In this document: positions 1 through 10,223 of the stretch, piece after piece | Numbering within the stretch: position 1 is the first letter of the stretch | Layout of the letters: every line of letters begins with the position of its first letter | Assembly (NCBI GenBank): GCA_024704765.1 | Contig: JAKMXF010000299.1 | Span: 744,001 to 808,000 of the forward strand | Direction of reading: 5' to 3' | Length of the DNA stretch: 64,000 bases | DNA from: Oopsacas minuta | Taxonomy: Eukaryota; Porifera; Hexactinellida; Lyssacinosida; Leucopsacidae | Made by a program: the position numbers and the translations under genes | The notes under the pieces: generated by a model | Told to the model about the DNA's origin: nothing | The model's input: the letters and a program-made list of their open reading frames with translations, nothing else | Database searches by the model: none

Positions 1-504
1 TAGTTTCTTTGTTGAATACAAACAAGTAGGTTGTTCATACTTTTTGTTATGAATTTATAGTATTCTGGAATCTGTATATTCTTATTTACGGTATGCTATC
101 TAATTATCACAATTATTTTTTCAACGAGTATCCCAGACGATATCCCAGAAGACACCAGAAAACTAATGTATTAGCAGACTAAATTTGTATTCACTAAATA
201 GTATAAATTTAATTATGTAACAAACTTATCATGTGATCTAAACATAAACATCTAAACAACTTTGGCACAACTGCACAATATTACATTCCTCCTACTAATG
301 TGACGAGAATAGCGGTACATCGATGTTTGAGCTTCTAAGAGAATTGAATAACTTAACATTTCAGATACGGTGTTCTTATCAGGGCTCTCAACAAAAAGAA
401 CTCTCAAAATCGTGAGAGGTGGTGGTGTGCAAGCGTGGTTCGTTACTCGTTTTTGAATCATGATTTGATATCAATCGAGGCATCTAGTGCCAAGATTAAT
501 ATTG
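1..504. other. AT-rich stretch without a recognised gene
   Basis: No convincing coding region, RNA gene or bounded element is visible. Short open frames here lack family motifs and look like chance. Confidence 0.6.
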
Positions 505-587
505 CCATAGCCTACTATACATAAGGCTTCAGAATTATTTGTAATTTTTGGCAGTCCCCGATTCAACAATTCTATATGTAGAATCTA

Positions 588-888
588 CAGTAGAGTTCGT
601 CTATTAGTAATTGCCTTATTAGCAAGATTCGCTTATTAGCAAGTTTTTTCAGTGTACGGTGCAAAGGATAGGGATTTATGTATAAAAAAGTTCGCTTATT
701 AGCAAGTGTTTTTAGGGTTACAATGGGCCAAGTTGCATTAATTATATTCCCTTATTAGCAAGTTCGCCTATTAGCAATTTTTCTCATAAAAATACGACTT
801 GCTAATGACTTAATAAGGGAACCTTAGTTCCCTTATTAGCAAGTTTTTCTCGTGCAAAACCCGACTTGCTAATAAGCGAACTCCAGTG
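588..888. mobile_element. Pogo/Tigger-type MITE
   Basis: The left end is CAGTAGAGTTCG and the right end is CGAACTCCAGTG. They are inverted repeats of each other with one mismatch, and each is flanked by TA (586-587 and 889-890). The interior has no coding frame. It holds at least six copies of a motif close to CTTATTAGCAAG, direct near the left end and in both orientations near the right. TA target sites and CAGT ends are hallmarks of pogo/Tigger elements. The element sits inside the old family Y repeat. Confidence 0.8.
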
Positions 889-1714
889 TATAGTGAAGAA
901 ACGGTGTACTTTTCCCGAATAAATTTATTATTTTTCTGACAAGAAATTATCAACCATTGTATGCTTAAAATTCGGGAATATGTCAAAATATGTGTTTACT
1001 AAGCATTTATTTATTAAAATATGCATAGCCATAGGAACACTTTGCTTATTGGGTGGACCAAAAAAGCATCAATTATATCACTCTAGATTCCCGAATATAA
1101 ATATAAAATTATATAATGAATGTTTTAAAATTTTCACAAGTAATATTACTAAATAGTATAGTACGACATAAAATGATAACACTACGTAACAAATTTTTAT
1201 GAAATCTTTGTTTGGCTTGATATTTTGATTGTTTATGGATAATTTTGAGGCGCTGATTCCGAAAATACAATTAGTTTTTTTCTATCATCGATCGTTAGCT
1301 TTCAGGAAGCCTATTTATATGAGCAGGTTACACGCTTAGCCAACCCAGCAAAAACGTACGTCACAATCAAAATCTTTTGTGCTATAACAATAAAGATAAC
1401 AAACATTTTGCACTCCCTTCACTGTCTCTTGTCTTTTTAAGCTCTGGGAGACACTTAAAGTGTCTGCGAATGCACAGCTTAAACAGCATCAGAATTCCAG
1501 GCTGGGGTAGGATTGCAAAACTTAGAAATTTCGTTCTTGCGTATAGTTTATTTGCTATCCAGTACCTTCACTTGGAAAGTATTTACTTATATTAATACTA
1601 TAAGCTACCAGCAGCTAGTATAAGCATAAGTATAACTGCCTTTAGCAGAGAGGCAGAAATAACTTGCTGGTTGTTCTTACGTTAAGTTAGTGTTTTTCAA
1701 ATTTAGAAATTGCA

Positions 1715-3493
1715 ATGGCTAGTAGACAATGCAAGAATTCACCTGACTCATTTTGCTATGTTTGTGGATATTATGTTGGTGACAAACATGTTTCAAATAA
1801 AATATCAAAAGAAGCTAAGTATTGGGAAGCGTATAGACTGTATTTTGGGATGTCCATTGGGGATCAGGAAAAGGCCTGGGCCCCACATGTGATTTGTGGC
1901 AGCTGTCGATCTAATCTTGAAGCTTGGTTGAGGGGTTCCGCTAGAGTTATGCCATTTGCTATTCCAAGAGTTTGGAGAGAGCCACAAAACCATCATGATG
2001 ATTGTTACTTTTGTATGGTAAATATTGCTAAGTACCGCAAGGTTAAGGGAAGAAGAGCACTGACTTATCCAAGTATACCATCATCCATTGCACCTGTTCC
2101 TCATAGTGAAACTTTACCAGTTCCAAAACCACCAGCAAATGTAAGTAGTTTTATGTTTTATAATATAAGGCTACGCTAGCTTATATGCTGTAAGGGTGAC
2201 CCACAATCTGCATCTTGTGTTTTATTCTTGTCATTTTAGTTGGAGTTTAATACTGAATGTGAAGACTCGATATCAAGTGAAACTTCGGATGCTGAGGAAG
2301 AGTATCTCCAATCAACAAGTGCAGATCGTCATTATCCTTCTAAGAGAGAATTAGATGACTTAATACGAGATCTGCAACTAACAAAATCTGCAGCAGAGCT
2401 ATTGACGTCAAGATTAAGCGAGTGGAATTTGCTGCGTGATGATTGCAAAATAACTGCTTACAGGAAGAGGCACTTGGACTATTCTGTTTACTTTGATGTA
2501 ATACAGGATCTGTGCTATTGCAAAGATGTGAATGGTTTGTTTGATGCTGTTGGAATTGAACATGACCCTTCTCAGTGGCGACTTTTTATTGACAGTTCCA
2601 CCAAAAGTCTTAAAGGAGTTTTACTTCATAATGGGAACAAATATCCGTCAATTCTACTTGCTTATTCAATACAAATGAAAGAAGACTATGAAAATGTCAA
2701 GCAACTACTGCTTAAAATAAACTATGCTGAATTTAACTGGCAGCTCTGTGGTGATTTTAAGATGTTGGGGTTTTTGTTGGGACTGCAGGGTGGTTACACC
2801 AAATACTCATGTTTTCTTTGTTTGTGGAACAGCAGAGCTGATGGAGAGCACTACTCGAAGATTCAATGGCCGCCAAGAAAAGAATTAATGCCAGGAAAGT
2901 AGAATGTCATCAAAGAGCCACTTGTATGCCGGGAAAAAGTTTTACTACCACCTCTTCATATAAAACTAGGTTTAGTAAAGCAATTTGTTAAAGCTTTGGA
3001 TTTTGAAGGAGAAGCTTTTCAAGAAATCCGTGCAATGTTTCCAAAATTATCAGATGCTAAACTAAAGGGAGGAATATTTGTTGGCCCCCAAATAACCACC
3101 ATGTTAAAGTCAAGAACCCTGGAGGGTAAAATGACCGAAACAGAAAGAAAAGCATGGCAGGCATTTCGTGATGTAGTTAATGGCTTTTTAGGAAATAACA
3201 AAGATCCTAATTATGAAGAGATAGTGAATACTCTGATCACAAGCTACCAAAAGATGGGATGTCGCATGTCGTTGAAACTTCATTTTCTATGCTCTCATCT
3301 TGACTTCTTTCAAGAAAATTTGGGGGATTTCAGCGAGGAACATGGCGAGAGATTTCACCAAGATATTCAGCTAATGGAAAGACGGTATCAGGGCCGCTGG
3401 GACAGTGCAATGATGGGCGATTACATGTGGTTTTTGATAAGGGAAGACATTTCTGGTCACAAAAGAAAAGCTCGTTCAACAGTTCATTTTTGA
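1715..3493 (+). pseudogene. CMC/RAG1-like DDE transposase, one nonsense codon, one intron
   Basis: Exon 1 (1715-2140) starts at ATG and gives 142 residues with three C-x2-C pairs. The intron is 2141-2239, GTAAGT to TTTTAG, 99 bp, phase 0. Exon 2 (2240-3493) continues the homology with the copy 2 protein to the end. An in-frame TAG at 2900-2902 is the only lesion seen. Key residues survive: FIDSS (first D), GDFK (second D), CFLC 19 residues after it, LHFLCSH (H-x4-H), then EEHGERFHQD with the candidate catalytic E. Family assignment is inferred from these motifs and the element ends. About 559 residues, close to the 573 of copy 2. The protein probably acted as the nuclear cut-and-paste enzyme of its own element. 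Confidence 0.75.
2141..2239 (+). other. Spliceosomal intron in CMC-like copy 1
   Basis: The donor is AAT|GTAAGT and the acceptor is a T-rich tract ending TTTTAG. Removing these 99 bases joins two open frames in phase 0 at the point where the intronless copy 2 protein continues without a break. Confidence 0.8.
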
Positions 3494-4937
3494 AGTATTT
3501 TAACTCTCTAACATGAGTGCGTTTTGTTTTCTTTAGGACTTGTAATCAGCAATGTACTGTTTGGTAATGATTTTCATGTTCAAATTAACTTATCAACACA
3601 TCACTACGTGTTTAAATCTATTACAAGAGCTGTAGGTAAATTTGCATATAATGAACAACACAACTTGTTCGGAAAAAGCAAAAAGTGTAAATACGTCAAA
3701 AAGCATTGATGATATGGAAAAACTAACACGATTTTTGAATTCAGCGACGCAAAAAACATAAGGGAACATCAAAAATTGAAGCCAAACAAAAATTGTGTTA
3801 CGTAGTGTAATTTTAGCTCATTGATTACACTCAAGAGAGTTGAAGTATGAAAAAACATTTGTTCTAAGGTTTCACCGTCCTAAACAATGGTCAATCATGT
3901 TAAAGCGACAATTATATCACACTAGTTGAAAATACACACTTTCATCTATAAGTATAAGAAATCTTAAATTATCATATAATGCATGTAAACTAATCAGGTC
4001 CTGCTCTTTCAATGTCCCCATTCCTACGCTTATGAAAATATGCCATTCGTTGAGTCATTGTAGAAAGTAAAATATTGCAGTTTTCTTTTCAAAGTGAATA
4101 TATGAAATGATCTATAAATCCCTTTATACAAAATATCAGAAATTTGTATACAAAAGTTCTCTCATTCTCGAGTTACTGCAGATATCAAGGATGGCACTAT
4201 TTTATGAATATCCAATTACAATTCGATAATCTTTAAAATTATCCCCAATCAGCATAGCCAATTTATAGTAAAACCCGAGTTCCCATACCCTAGTAATACA
4301 TTTTGATATTATAACTCTTACCAGTAATTGTGAATATGCCCATAAATGGTAATTTTAACGTTCCGCAATTAGTTTCAGAGATATCATATCAAAAATGTAT
4401 TATTACGGTATGTGAAGTCGAGTATACACTATACAAGGGTTGTTCAATAAGTAATGAGACTAATGTATCGAATTCATATTCTAGTTAATACAGCTCTAAG
4501 CCTAATATCAGATTACAAGCCTAACTTGATTGTCTAACTTCGATACAATATACTCTTTACTCTCCTAGCATATTCTTCAGTATAAAGTTTCATTTGTATA
4601 GGTTACTTTTTTCAACTAATGGACTTTAGCAAAGAAGGAAAACGACAAATAATTTGGTAGCTGTGGAAAAAGGGGAAGACTGGCTCATGCATTCTTCGTG
4701 AAATCCAGAAATTTTCGGTGATTAATGTCCTTCGAAAGCCACCATATATAGATGGATCGAACGTTTTGATAAATGGCGATGAGGAACTCCACGATGACCC
4801 TCGTTCAGGTCGTCCGACTTCCTCAAAAATCCGCAGTAATATCGAGAGGGTCCAAACAATTTTGGACGAGGACAGACGAATAACCTTGCGAGAGTTAGAA
4901 GAGAGGGTAGGTATATCAAAAGCCACACACTCGATTA

Positions 4938-7642
4938 CACTGCTCAACAATTTTTTTTCATTTTTTGTTGCATGAGATTTTTCAATTGATTCTATATAAT
5001 TTTGGGATGCTGATTTCAAATCTGCAATCAGTTTCTTTCTGCATGCTCTAGTTTTCATGCAATCGACAATTTAAATTTTTTCGTTTGTGGTACTTATTTA
5101 GTACATAAATCTGATCTCCACCAAATACTTTTTATCTATCAAGCCATTTTTCTTAGATTGTAGCTGTTACTATGATTTAGTATTGGCTTCAATCTATTGA
5201 AAACAAAAGCACCACTCTATTGTTCTCTGAAAACATGACACTATTAGCGAAGTGTCAAAATTTAAATAAATCAAAAATCATCATGTTGATTTTTTTGAAA
5301 TGATTTAATTCAAACAACCCTAAGTGATTGTAGTGAAGTATCGTGGATAGATGCAGTAGAATAGGCATTTAAGCTGTATTTTTCCGCTCGTCTGCTGGTA
5401 GCCTTAATTAGAACCAAGGTTTTGTTATTCAGTTTGTTTGTGTTAAGTTACATAGATATCAACAGACTTTCTTTCGATTCTTAACTCTTCAGATTTGATC
5501 ATGGCTTCTTCTAGTAGACATAAATGCAAAAATAACCCTGATTCATTTTGTTACATCTGTGGTGTGTATACGCTTTCGCGTCAAAGACGAAATATAACAT
5601 CGTTTGTGAAGCGTGCCTACATAGCATACTTTGGTATCCCTCTTGGTGATCAAGATAAGAAATGGTCTCCTCATATTGTGTGCCATAACTGCGAAGAAAT
5701 GCTCCGAGACTGGACAAAAGGAAAGCGGAAGGGTCTGCCTTTTGCCATTCCAATGGTGTGGCGTGAACCCCAAGACCACACGACTGACTGCTACTTTTGC
5801 ATGGTCAATACAAAAGGTGTTGGCAAGAAGAGCCGACAAACGCTTTCTTATCCTAGTATACCATCAGCTATGCGACCTGTCCCGCACTCTGATAGACTGC
5901 CTCCTCCGGTTTTTAGTGGTTTTGCTTTTCCTAATGATGAAGAAACTAAATTGGAAAGGGAAGAGATCGTAGAGATGGAATATCAAAAAACAGACACAGA
6001 ATCAGAATCTGAAGATTCTTCTTGTGAAACCAGAGTAACTGTCCAGCAGTTTAATCAATCAGAACTGAATGACTTAGTACGTGATTTAGATCTGCCCAAG
6101 CAAGCAGCTGAGCTCTTAGCCTCCAGGCTCAAAGAAAAACAGGTGCTGGATCAATCTGTAAAGGTTTCCTTTTTTCGAAAAAGAGAAGAACTCCTTCTGC
6201 CTTATTTTTCAGTAGAAAATAAGCTGGTATATTGCAACGATATTCCTGGTCTTCTCGGACAACTGGGTATCTCCTCATATGATCCAGGAGAATGGCGATT
6301 GTTTTTGGACAGTTCCAAGCGCAGCCTCAAGTGTGTTCTTTTACACAATGGAAATGTTTATGGAGCTGTTCCAGTTGGTCACTCCACTGTCTTGAAGGAA
6401 CAGCATGATGACATTAGAATTGTTATGGATTTACTCGGATATCATGATCACAACTGGATCATTTGTGTTGACCTCAAAATGGTTAGTTTTCTGCTAGGTC
6501 AGCAAAAAGGATACACCAAATTTCCATGTTATCTGTGCATGTGGGACAGCAGAGCACGTGAAAAACATTGGATACAGAAGGAGTGGCCCTTACGTGAAAC
6601 ATTTCAAGCTGGCATGCCTAACGTAACACACGACCCGATCGTAAGCAGAGACAAAATTGTTTTTCCACCCCTGCACATCAAGCTAGGTCTGATGAAACAG
6701 TTCGTTAAAGCCCTAAATCCTGACAATGAATCCTTTCATCATCTTGTGTATACTTTCCCTGCTTTGTCATATGATAAAATCAAAGCAGGAGTGTTTGATG
6801 GACCACAGATACGTACACTTATTCGCGACAAAAACTTCATTCAGAAAATGAATGTCAGGGAGAAAGCTGCATGGCTATCTTTTGTGGATGTTATACAGAA
6901 CTTTCTTGGTAACAGAAAAGCTCCAAACTATGAAATGCTTGTATCCAAGATGCTCTCAGGGTTTCGTGATTTGGGATGCAACATGAGCATAAAAGTACAT
7001 TTTCTGTACAGCCACCTGGACAAATTCCCTGAAAACCTTGGGGCTGTCAGTGACGAACAGGGAGAGCGTTTCCACCAGGATCTTATGACAGTGGAAGAAC
7101 GTTACCAAGGTCGATGGGATCGACATATGATGGCAGACTATTGTTGGGGCATTAAACGTGACTGTCCTCACAAAGCGTACAAACGCAGAAGTTATAAGAG
7201 GAAATTTTGTCCAGATTTGTAGAATATTTGAATCTTTTGCATCTTGTCATTGATCGCTTTAAGTTACTATTGTAGATTGCCATCGTTCTTTTCTACGTTA
7301 TTTTGCAAAAAGAAATCAATTTTTACATGCATATTACCAGCAAAACTGTTGTTTTTTACATTTTTTAAAACATTTGTTGCCCATCTGTCTACAAATACAA
7401 TTTCTATTGGCAACATAAAAGTTTTTTGGCACCTATTTTTGTTTTGAGGCTAGTTATTCAACTGTAAGCAGAACATCATTTGACAAATCATGTCACTTTT
7501 TCAAAAAATATGAATTTTGTGCAAAAAAATTAAAAATCTAGAGCTTGCGGAAAAAAACTAAGGTCGGATTCGGATTCAGCGCCCCAATATTAGGTAAAAA
7601 CAAGTGTTGGTAGAAATGCAACAAAATTTTTGTTGAGCAGTG
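4938..7642 (+). mobile_element. CMC-like DNA transposon, copy 2, with intact transposase
   Basis: The ends are CACTGCTCAACAATTTTT at left and, in reverse complement, CACTGCTCAACAAAAATTTTG at right. The flanks are TTA (4935-4937 and 7643-7645). The pre-insertion mariner sequence CACTCGATTATCATTGAA can be read across the join after removing one TTA, which confirms a 3-bp duplication and the exact ends. Length is 2705 bp. One long gene occupies the middle. About 560 bp of 5' and 420 bp of 3' non-coding AT-rich sequence surround it. The insertion must postdate the mariner. Confidence 0.88.
5501..7222 (+). CDS. CMC/RAG1-like DDE transposase, complete frame
   Basis: An uninterrupted 573-codon frame starts at the ATG in CATGGCTTC (5501) and ends at TAG 7220-7222. 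The N-terminal 105 residues hold three C-x2-C pairs (C17/C20, C61/C64, C97/C100), probably zinc-binding. An acidic linker (about 145-175) follows. The catalytic part has D270 in FLDSS, D324 in CVDLK, C343-x2-C346, H500-x4-H505 and E519/E522 in DEQGERFHQD. In RAG1 the zinc cysteines also lie 19 and 22 residues after the second catalytic Asp, and an H-x4-H pair precedes the Glu. The protein should bind the element ends and cut and paste it at TWA. A T-rich tract ending CTTCAG at 5482-5492 may be a 5' UTR splice acceptor. The intron of copy 1 is absent here. Function is inferred from motifs only. Confidence 0.8.
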   Translation: MASSSRHKCKNNPDSFCYICGVYTLSRQRRNITSFVKRAYIAYFGIPLGDQDKKWSPHIVCHNCEEMLRDWTKGKRKGLPFAIPMVWREPQDHTTDCYFCMVNTKGVGKKSRQTLSYPSIPSAMRPVPHSDRLPPPVFSGFAFPNDEETKLEREEIVEMEYQKTDTESESEDSSCETRVTVQQFNQSELNDLVRDLDLPKQAAELLASRLKEKQVLDQSVKVSFFRKREELLLPYFSVENKLVYCNDIPGLLGQLGISSYDPGEWRLFLDSSKRSLKCVLLHNGNVYGAVPVGHSTVLKEQHDDIRIVMDLLGYHDHNWIICVDLKMVSFLLGQQKGYTKFPCYLCMWDSRAREKHWIQKEWPLRETFQAGMPNVTHDPIVSRDKIVFPPLHIKLGLMKQFVKALNPDNESFHHLVYTFPALSYDKIKAGVFDGPQIRTLIRDKNFIQKMNVREKAAWLSFVDVIQNFLGNRKAPNYEMLVSKMLSGFRDLGCNMSIKVHFLYSHLDKFPENLGAVSDEQGERFHQDLMTVEERYQGRWDRHMMADYCWGIKRDCPHKAYKRRSYKRKFCPDL

Positions 7643-8499
7643 TTATCATTGAAGATCTGGAAATGTCGAAGGTAACTGCGCGTTGTGTCCCAAAAGTTCT
7701 TTCAAAAGAACAAAAACCCGAAAGGGTCAGAGTTAGCAAAGAATTACTTTCAAGATACTAGGCAGAAGAAGACTTTTTGGATCATATTGTAACGGGGGAT
7801 GAAACTTGGTTTCATTATTATGAACCAGAGAGCAAAACTCAATCGAAGCAGTGGAAGAGACGTGATGAACCTCTACCCATCAAGGCAAAGGCTACAAAAT
7901 CAGCAGGGAAGAGAATGGCAACAGTATTTTTGGATAGGGAAGGAATTATACACCTCGACTGGTTGCTTGAGAAGACAACCATAAACAGTGACTATTACGT
8001 TGACGAATTGAAAGAATTGCGTCAAGCGATTAAACGTGAGAGGCGAGGCAAGTAGACACGTGGCGTATTGCTGCAACATGACAACGCAAGGCCCCATGTA
8101 AGCTCCAAGACAAGGCTGCAATTGACGACTTAGGATTCAAATACCTCCCTCATCCTCCGTATAGTCCAGACCTGGATCCCAGCGACTAGTGGCTGTTTGG
8201 AGAGATGAAGAGATTTGAGGATTCAAACGGCTGGAGTATGAAATAAAACAGTGAGAAAAGGGACCCCTAAAGAATTCTATACTACTGGGCTGGAAAAGTT
8301 ACCAGAACGATGGAAACGATGTATAATTTTAAAGGGGGAATTTATCGAAACATTTGATGATCAATTATGATAAGTATAGGTTTACTATCTGAATTATGAA
8401 GAAAAGTCTCATTATTCATTGAACAACCCTGTATATTGACTATACTGATTTAACAATAATTTCTACGATTATCGAGTTATACTTGGATATTCTCATAAA

Positions 8500-8833
8500 G
8501 GCGCGCATGCATTAGGCCAAATTCGTCTGTATAAATTAGTCCATATTTCATATGTTTGCGTTAGTCCAAATATCAAAACCGGTAATAGTCCAAATTCGTG
8601 GTGATCGAATGCATGTATTCACGAGGAAACTTCGTCGCGAGGAAATATAGTCATTTACTTTTGTTGTTTTGAATATTCCAAATACACTCAGCAACTCACA
8701 ACCTGCTCCAGATCCAACTCCCGCAAACATCACCAAAAATTTGGGCTAATGCCGATTTTGATATTTGGACTATCGCAAACATATGAAATTTGGACTAATG
8801 CATACATACGAATTTGGACTAATGACGCGTCCC
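8500..8833. mobile_element. Non-autonomous Mutator-like element with motif-array ends
   Basis: Long inverted repeats face each other. The left arm GGCGCGCATGCATTAGGCCA and on to about 8605 pairs with the right arm from about 8745 to 8833. Both arms are built from spaced copies of a motif close to ATTAGTCCAAAT. The flanks CTCATAAA (8492-8499) and CTGATAAA (8834-8841) look like a target duplication of 8-9 bp with one mismatch, as Mutator-like elements make. No coding frame. Confidence 0.6.
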
Positions 8834-8916
8834 CTGATAAATGTGTCATCCCTGGTCTCTCCTGTAACTTAAGAATGAGTGAACTTTCTACTATGCCGAC
8901 TATATTGAACTACTTA

Positions 8917-9080
8917 ACTTATGCTCAACTTTGATTTGCATTGAGAGCAAATGTAATCTCTAGGGGAGTTGTTGTAATGTATATTTGAGGGGTTCTCGAT
9001 CCCCTCAAATTAGCCTTATTTATTCTGCGATCATCACAATTCAAGACCGCTCCTCCTCTCTCAAGCTTCCGCCGGGCCTG
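8917..9080. repeat. Dispersed repeat Z, copy 1
   Basis: About 165 bp is nearly identical to 26834-26998. It contains the hairpin TTTGAGGGGTTCTCGATCCCCTCAAA (arms TTTGAGGGG/CCCCTCAAA). It ends at CGGGCCTG in both copies, after which the sequences differ. It may be a solo LTR or a piece of a retroelement, but no class can be assigned. Confidence 0.65.
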
Positions 9081-9317
9081 TCACCTGTATAGTTTTATCA
9101 TCAATTCTTCTTCTTTTGAGTCAAAGATAAGTGGGTGCGCTTGCTTGTTGTTGTTGTTGTTGAATAATAGGATGAGCATCCAAGATTTCCTCTTGGTAAT
9201 ACCCAATCATGAAATTTCTCTTTGAATCGTAAAAATATGTACAGTCATAAATAAGGTAGTATTTAATACAGATAACCTCGCTAACCGAGAACAGGGGAAT
9301 ATTTCCTTGATTGTACC

Positions 9318-10214
9318 GGGGGCGCAGAATTTGTTAGAATTTTGAAGTAGTCATTTGTTAGAATTTCTACAGTTTGCACTTGTTAGAATGGTTTTTTCAT
9401 ATGTTTTCACTTGTTAGAATTTTTCTTTTTCATCTGTTTGCACTTGTTAGAGTGAGTTTTTTATGTTTGCATTTGTTAGAATGGTTCATTCTTGATGTAG
9501 TGTTGAATGCACAACTCCAACGCTGTGAGTTGATGAGAGTATTTAGAAGTGACGTGAGCGTGTGCTAGAATTGGCACTTTCATGGATTATCTAGCTAGCT
9601 TGGCTTGAGCTGAGAAGATGAGCATTTGACTACACTCGTTCGGATAACTGGTGTGGTATTTGATTGGACTATTGTATCCCTGCAGATGAGGAAGCGCTTG
9701 AAAATTGCGACAAATGAAGACAGATTATAATGATTCTAACAAGTGAAGCTTTGCATGATTCTAACGAATGACAACTTCTAAATTCTAACAAATGCATGCG
9801 CCCCATATTAAACTCATTCATATTCATTTAGTAAGGAGCCCCATTCTAACAAGTGCAAATATATGAAAAACTCATTCTAACAAGTGAAGCTTTGCATGAT
9901 TCTAACGAATGACAACTTCTAAATTCTAACAAATGCATGCGCCCCATATTAAACTCATTCATATTCATTTAGTAAGGAGCCCCATTCTAACAAGGAGCCC
10001 CATTCTAACAAGTGAAGCTTTGCATGATTCTAACGAATGACAACTTCTAAATTCTAACAAATGCATGCGCCCCATATTAAACTCATTCATATTCATTTAG
10101 TAAGGAGCCCCATTCTAACAAGTGCAAATATATGAAAAACTCATTCTAACAAGTTCAAACTGTAGAAATTCGAATAAATGACTACTTCTAATTTCTAACA
10201 AATTCATGCATCCC
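9318..10214. mobile_element. Non-autonomous Mutator-like element with TTGTTAGAAT arrays
   Basis: The left end is GGGGGCGCAGAATTTGTTAG. The right end in reverse complement is GGGATGCATGAATTTGTTAG. The flanks GATTGTACC (9309-9317) and GATTGCACC (10215-10223) form a 9-bp duplication with one mismatch, the size expected for Mutator-like elements. Both arms are arrays of a decamer close to TTGTTAGAAT spaced by 12-30 bp. No coding frame. Confidence 0.75.
9733..10130. repeat. Three tandem copies inside the Mutator-like element
   Basis: A unit starting ATTCTAACAAGTGAAGC begins at 9733, 9874 and 10002, giving periods of about 141 and 128 bp. The units are almost identical, including TAAGGAGCCCCATTC. 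The difference in period comes from a missing segment between units 2 and 3. Confidence 0.85.
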
Positions 10215-10223
10215 GATTGCACC

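Larger units (their letters stand above)
1180..3807 (+). mobile_element. CMC-like DNA transposon, copy 1 (intron-bearing)
   Basis: The element starts CACTACGTAACAAATTTTTATG. Its right end, read in reverse complement, starts CACTACGTAACACAATTTTTG. Both sides are flanked by TAA (1177-1179 and 3808-3810), giving a 3-bp TWA target duplication. CAC-type termini and short duplications fit the CACTA/Mirage/Chapaev (CMC) group. Length is 2628 bp. It encodes one transposase-like protein in two exons with a single nonsense codon. Copy 2 at 4938-7642 has the same architecture but different terminal sequences, so the two belong to different subfamilies. Confidence 0.8.
505..4433 (+). repeat. Old dispersed repeat (family Y), interrupted by two transposons
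   Basis: Pieces at about 505-587, 889-1179 and 3808-4433 match, in the same order, a second copy at about 47930-48560. Shared landmarks are CATAGCCTACTATACA near 507 and 47932, a stretch around AAATTATCAACCATT near 945, and TTTTATGAATATCCAATTA near 4200 and 48310. In this copy the gaps are filled by a pogo-type MITE and a CMC-like transposon, and a mariner abuts the end. Shorter related pieces occur near 11860-12060, 27237-27310, 57526-57572 (reverse) and 58484-58740 (reverse). No coding capacity was recognised, and the family class is unknown. Confidence 0.55.
4619..8370 (+). pseudogene. Mariner transposase, degenerate and interrupted
   Basis: The N-terminal helix-turn-helix half reads from ATG at 4619 to about 4937, with several stops. 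It includes DDPRSGRPTS and a second helix region ending near VGISKATHS. The catalytic half resumes at 7646. It shows TGDETWFHYYEP (first D), LLQHDNARPH (second D) and a PPYSPDLDPSD-like stretch (third D). The frame ends near 8370 with the mariner-like ending GEFIETFDDQL. Stops and frameshifts occur in both halves. The 2.7 kb insertion falls exactly between the codons for HSI and IEDL. Mariner transposase cuts and pastes its element at TA. This copy cannot. Confidence 0.85.
4434..8431 (+). mobile_element. Mariner element split by a later insertion
   Basis: Left end CAAGGGTTGTTCAATAAGTA and right end (reverse complement) CAGGGTTGTTCAATGAATAA are imperfect terminal inverted repeats. They are flanked by TA at 4432-4433 and 8432-8433. 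Subtracting the inserted CMC-like copy 2 (4938-7642) and its TTA duplication leaves about 1290 bp, the normal size of a mariner. Confidence 0.85.

Noticed and set aside
1377-1595. 72-codon frame in the 5' part of CMC-like copy 1
   Set aside because: No homologous frame exists in copy 2 and there are no motifs. It is probably leader sequence.
9374-9568. 64-codon frame rich in Leu, Phe and His (possible membrane peptide)
   Set aside because: It is a translation of the TTGTTAGAAT motif array of a Mutator-like element, so the periodic composition is an artefact of the repeat.
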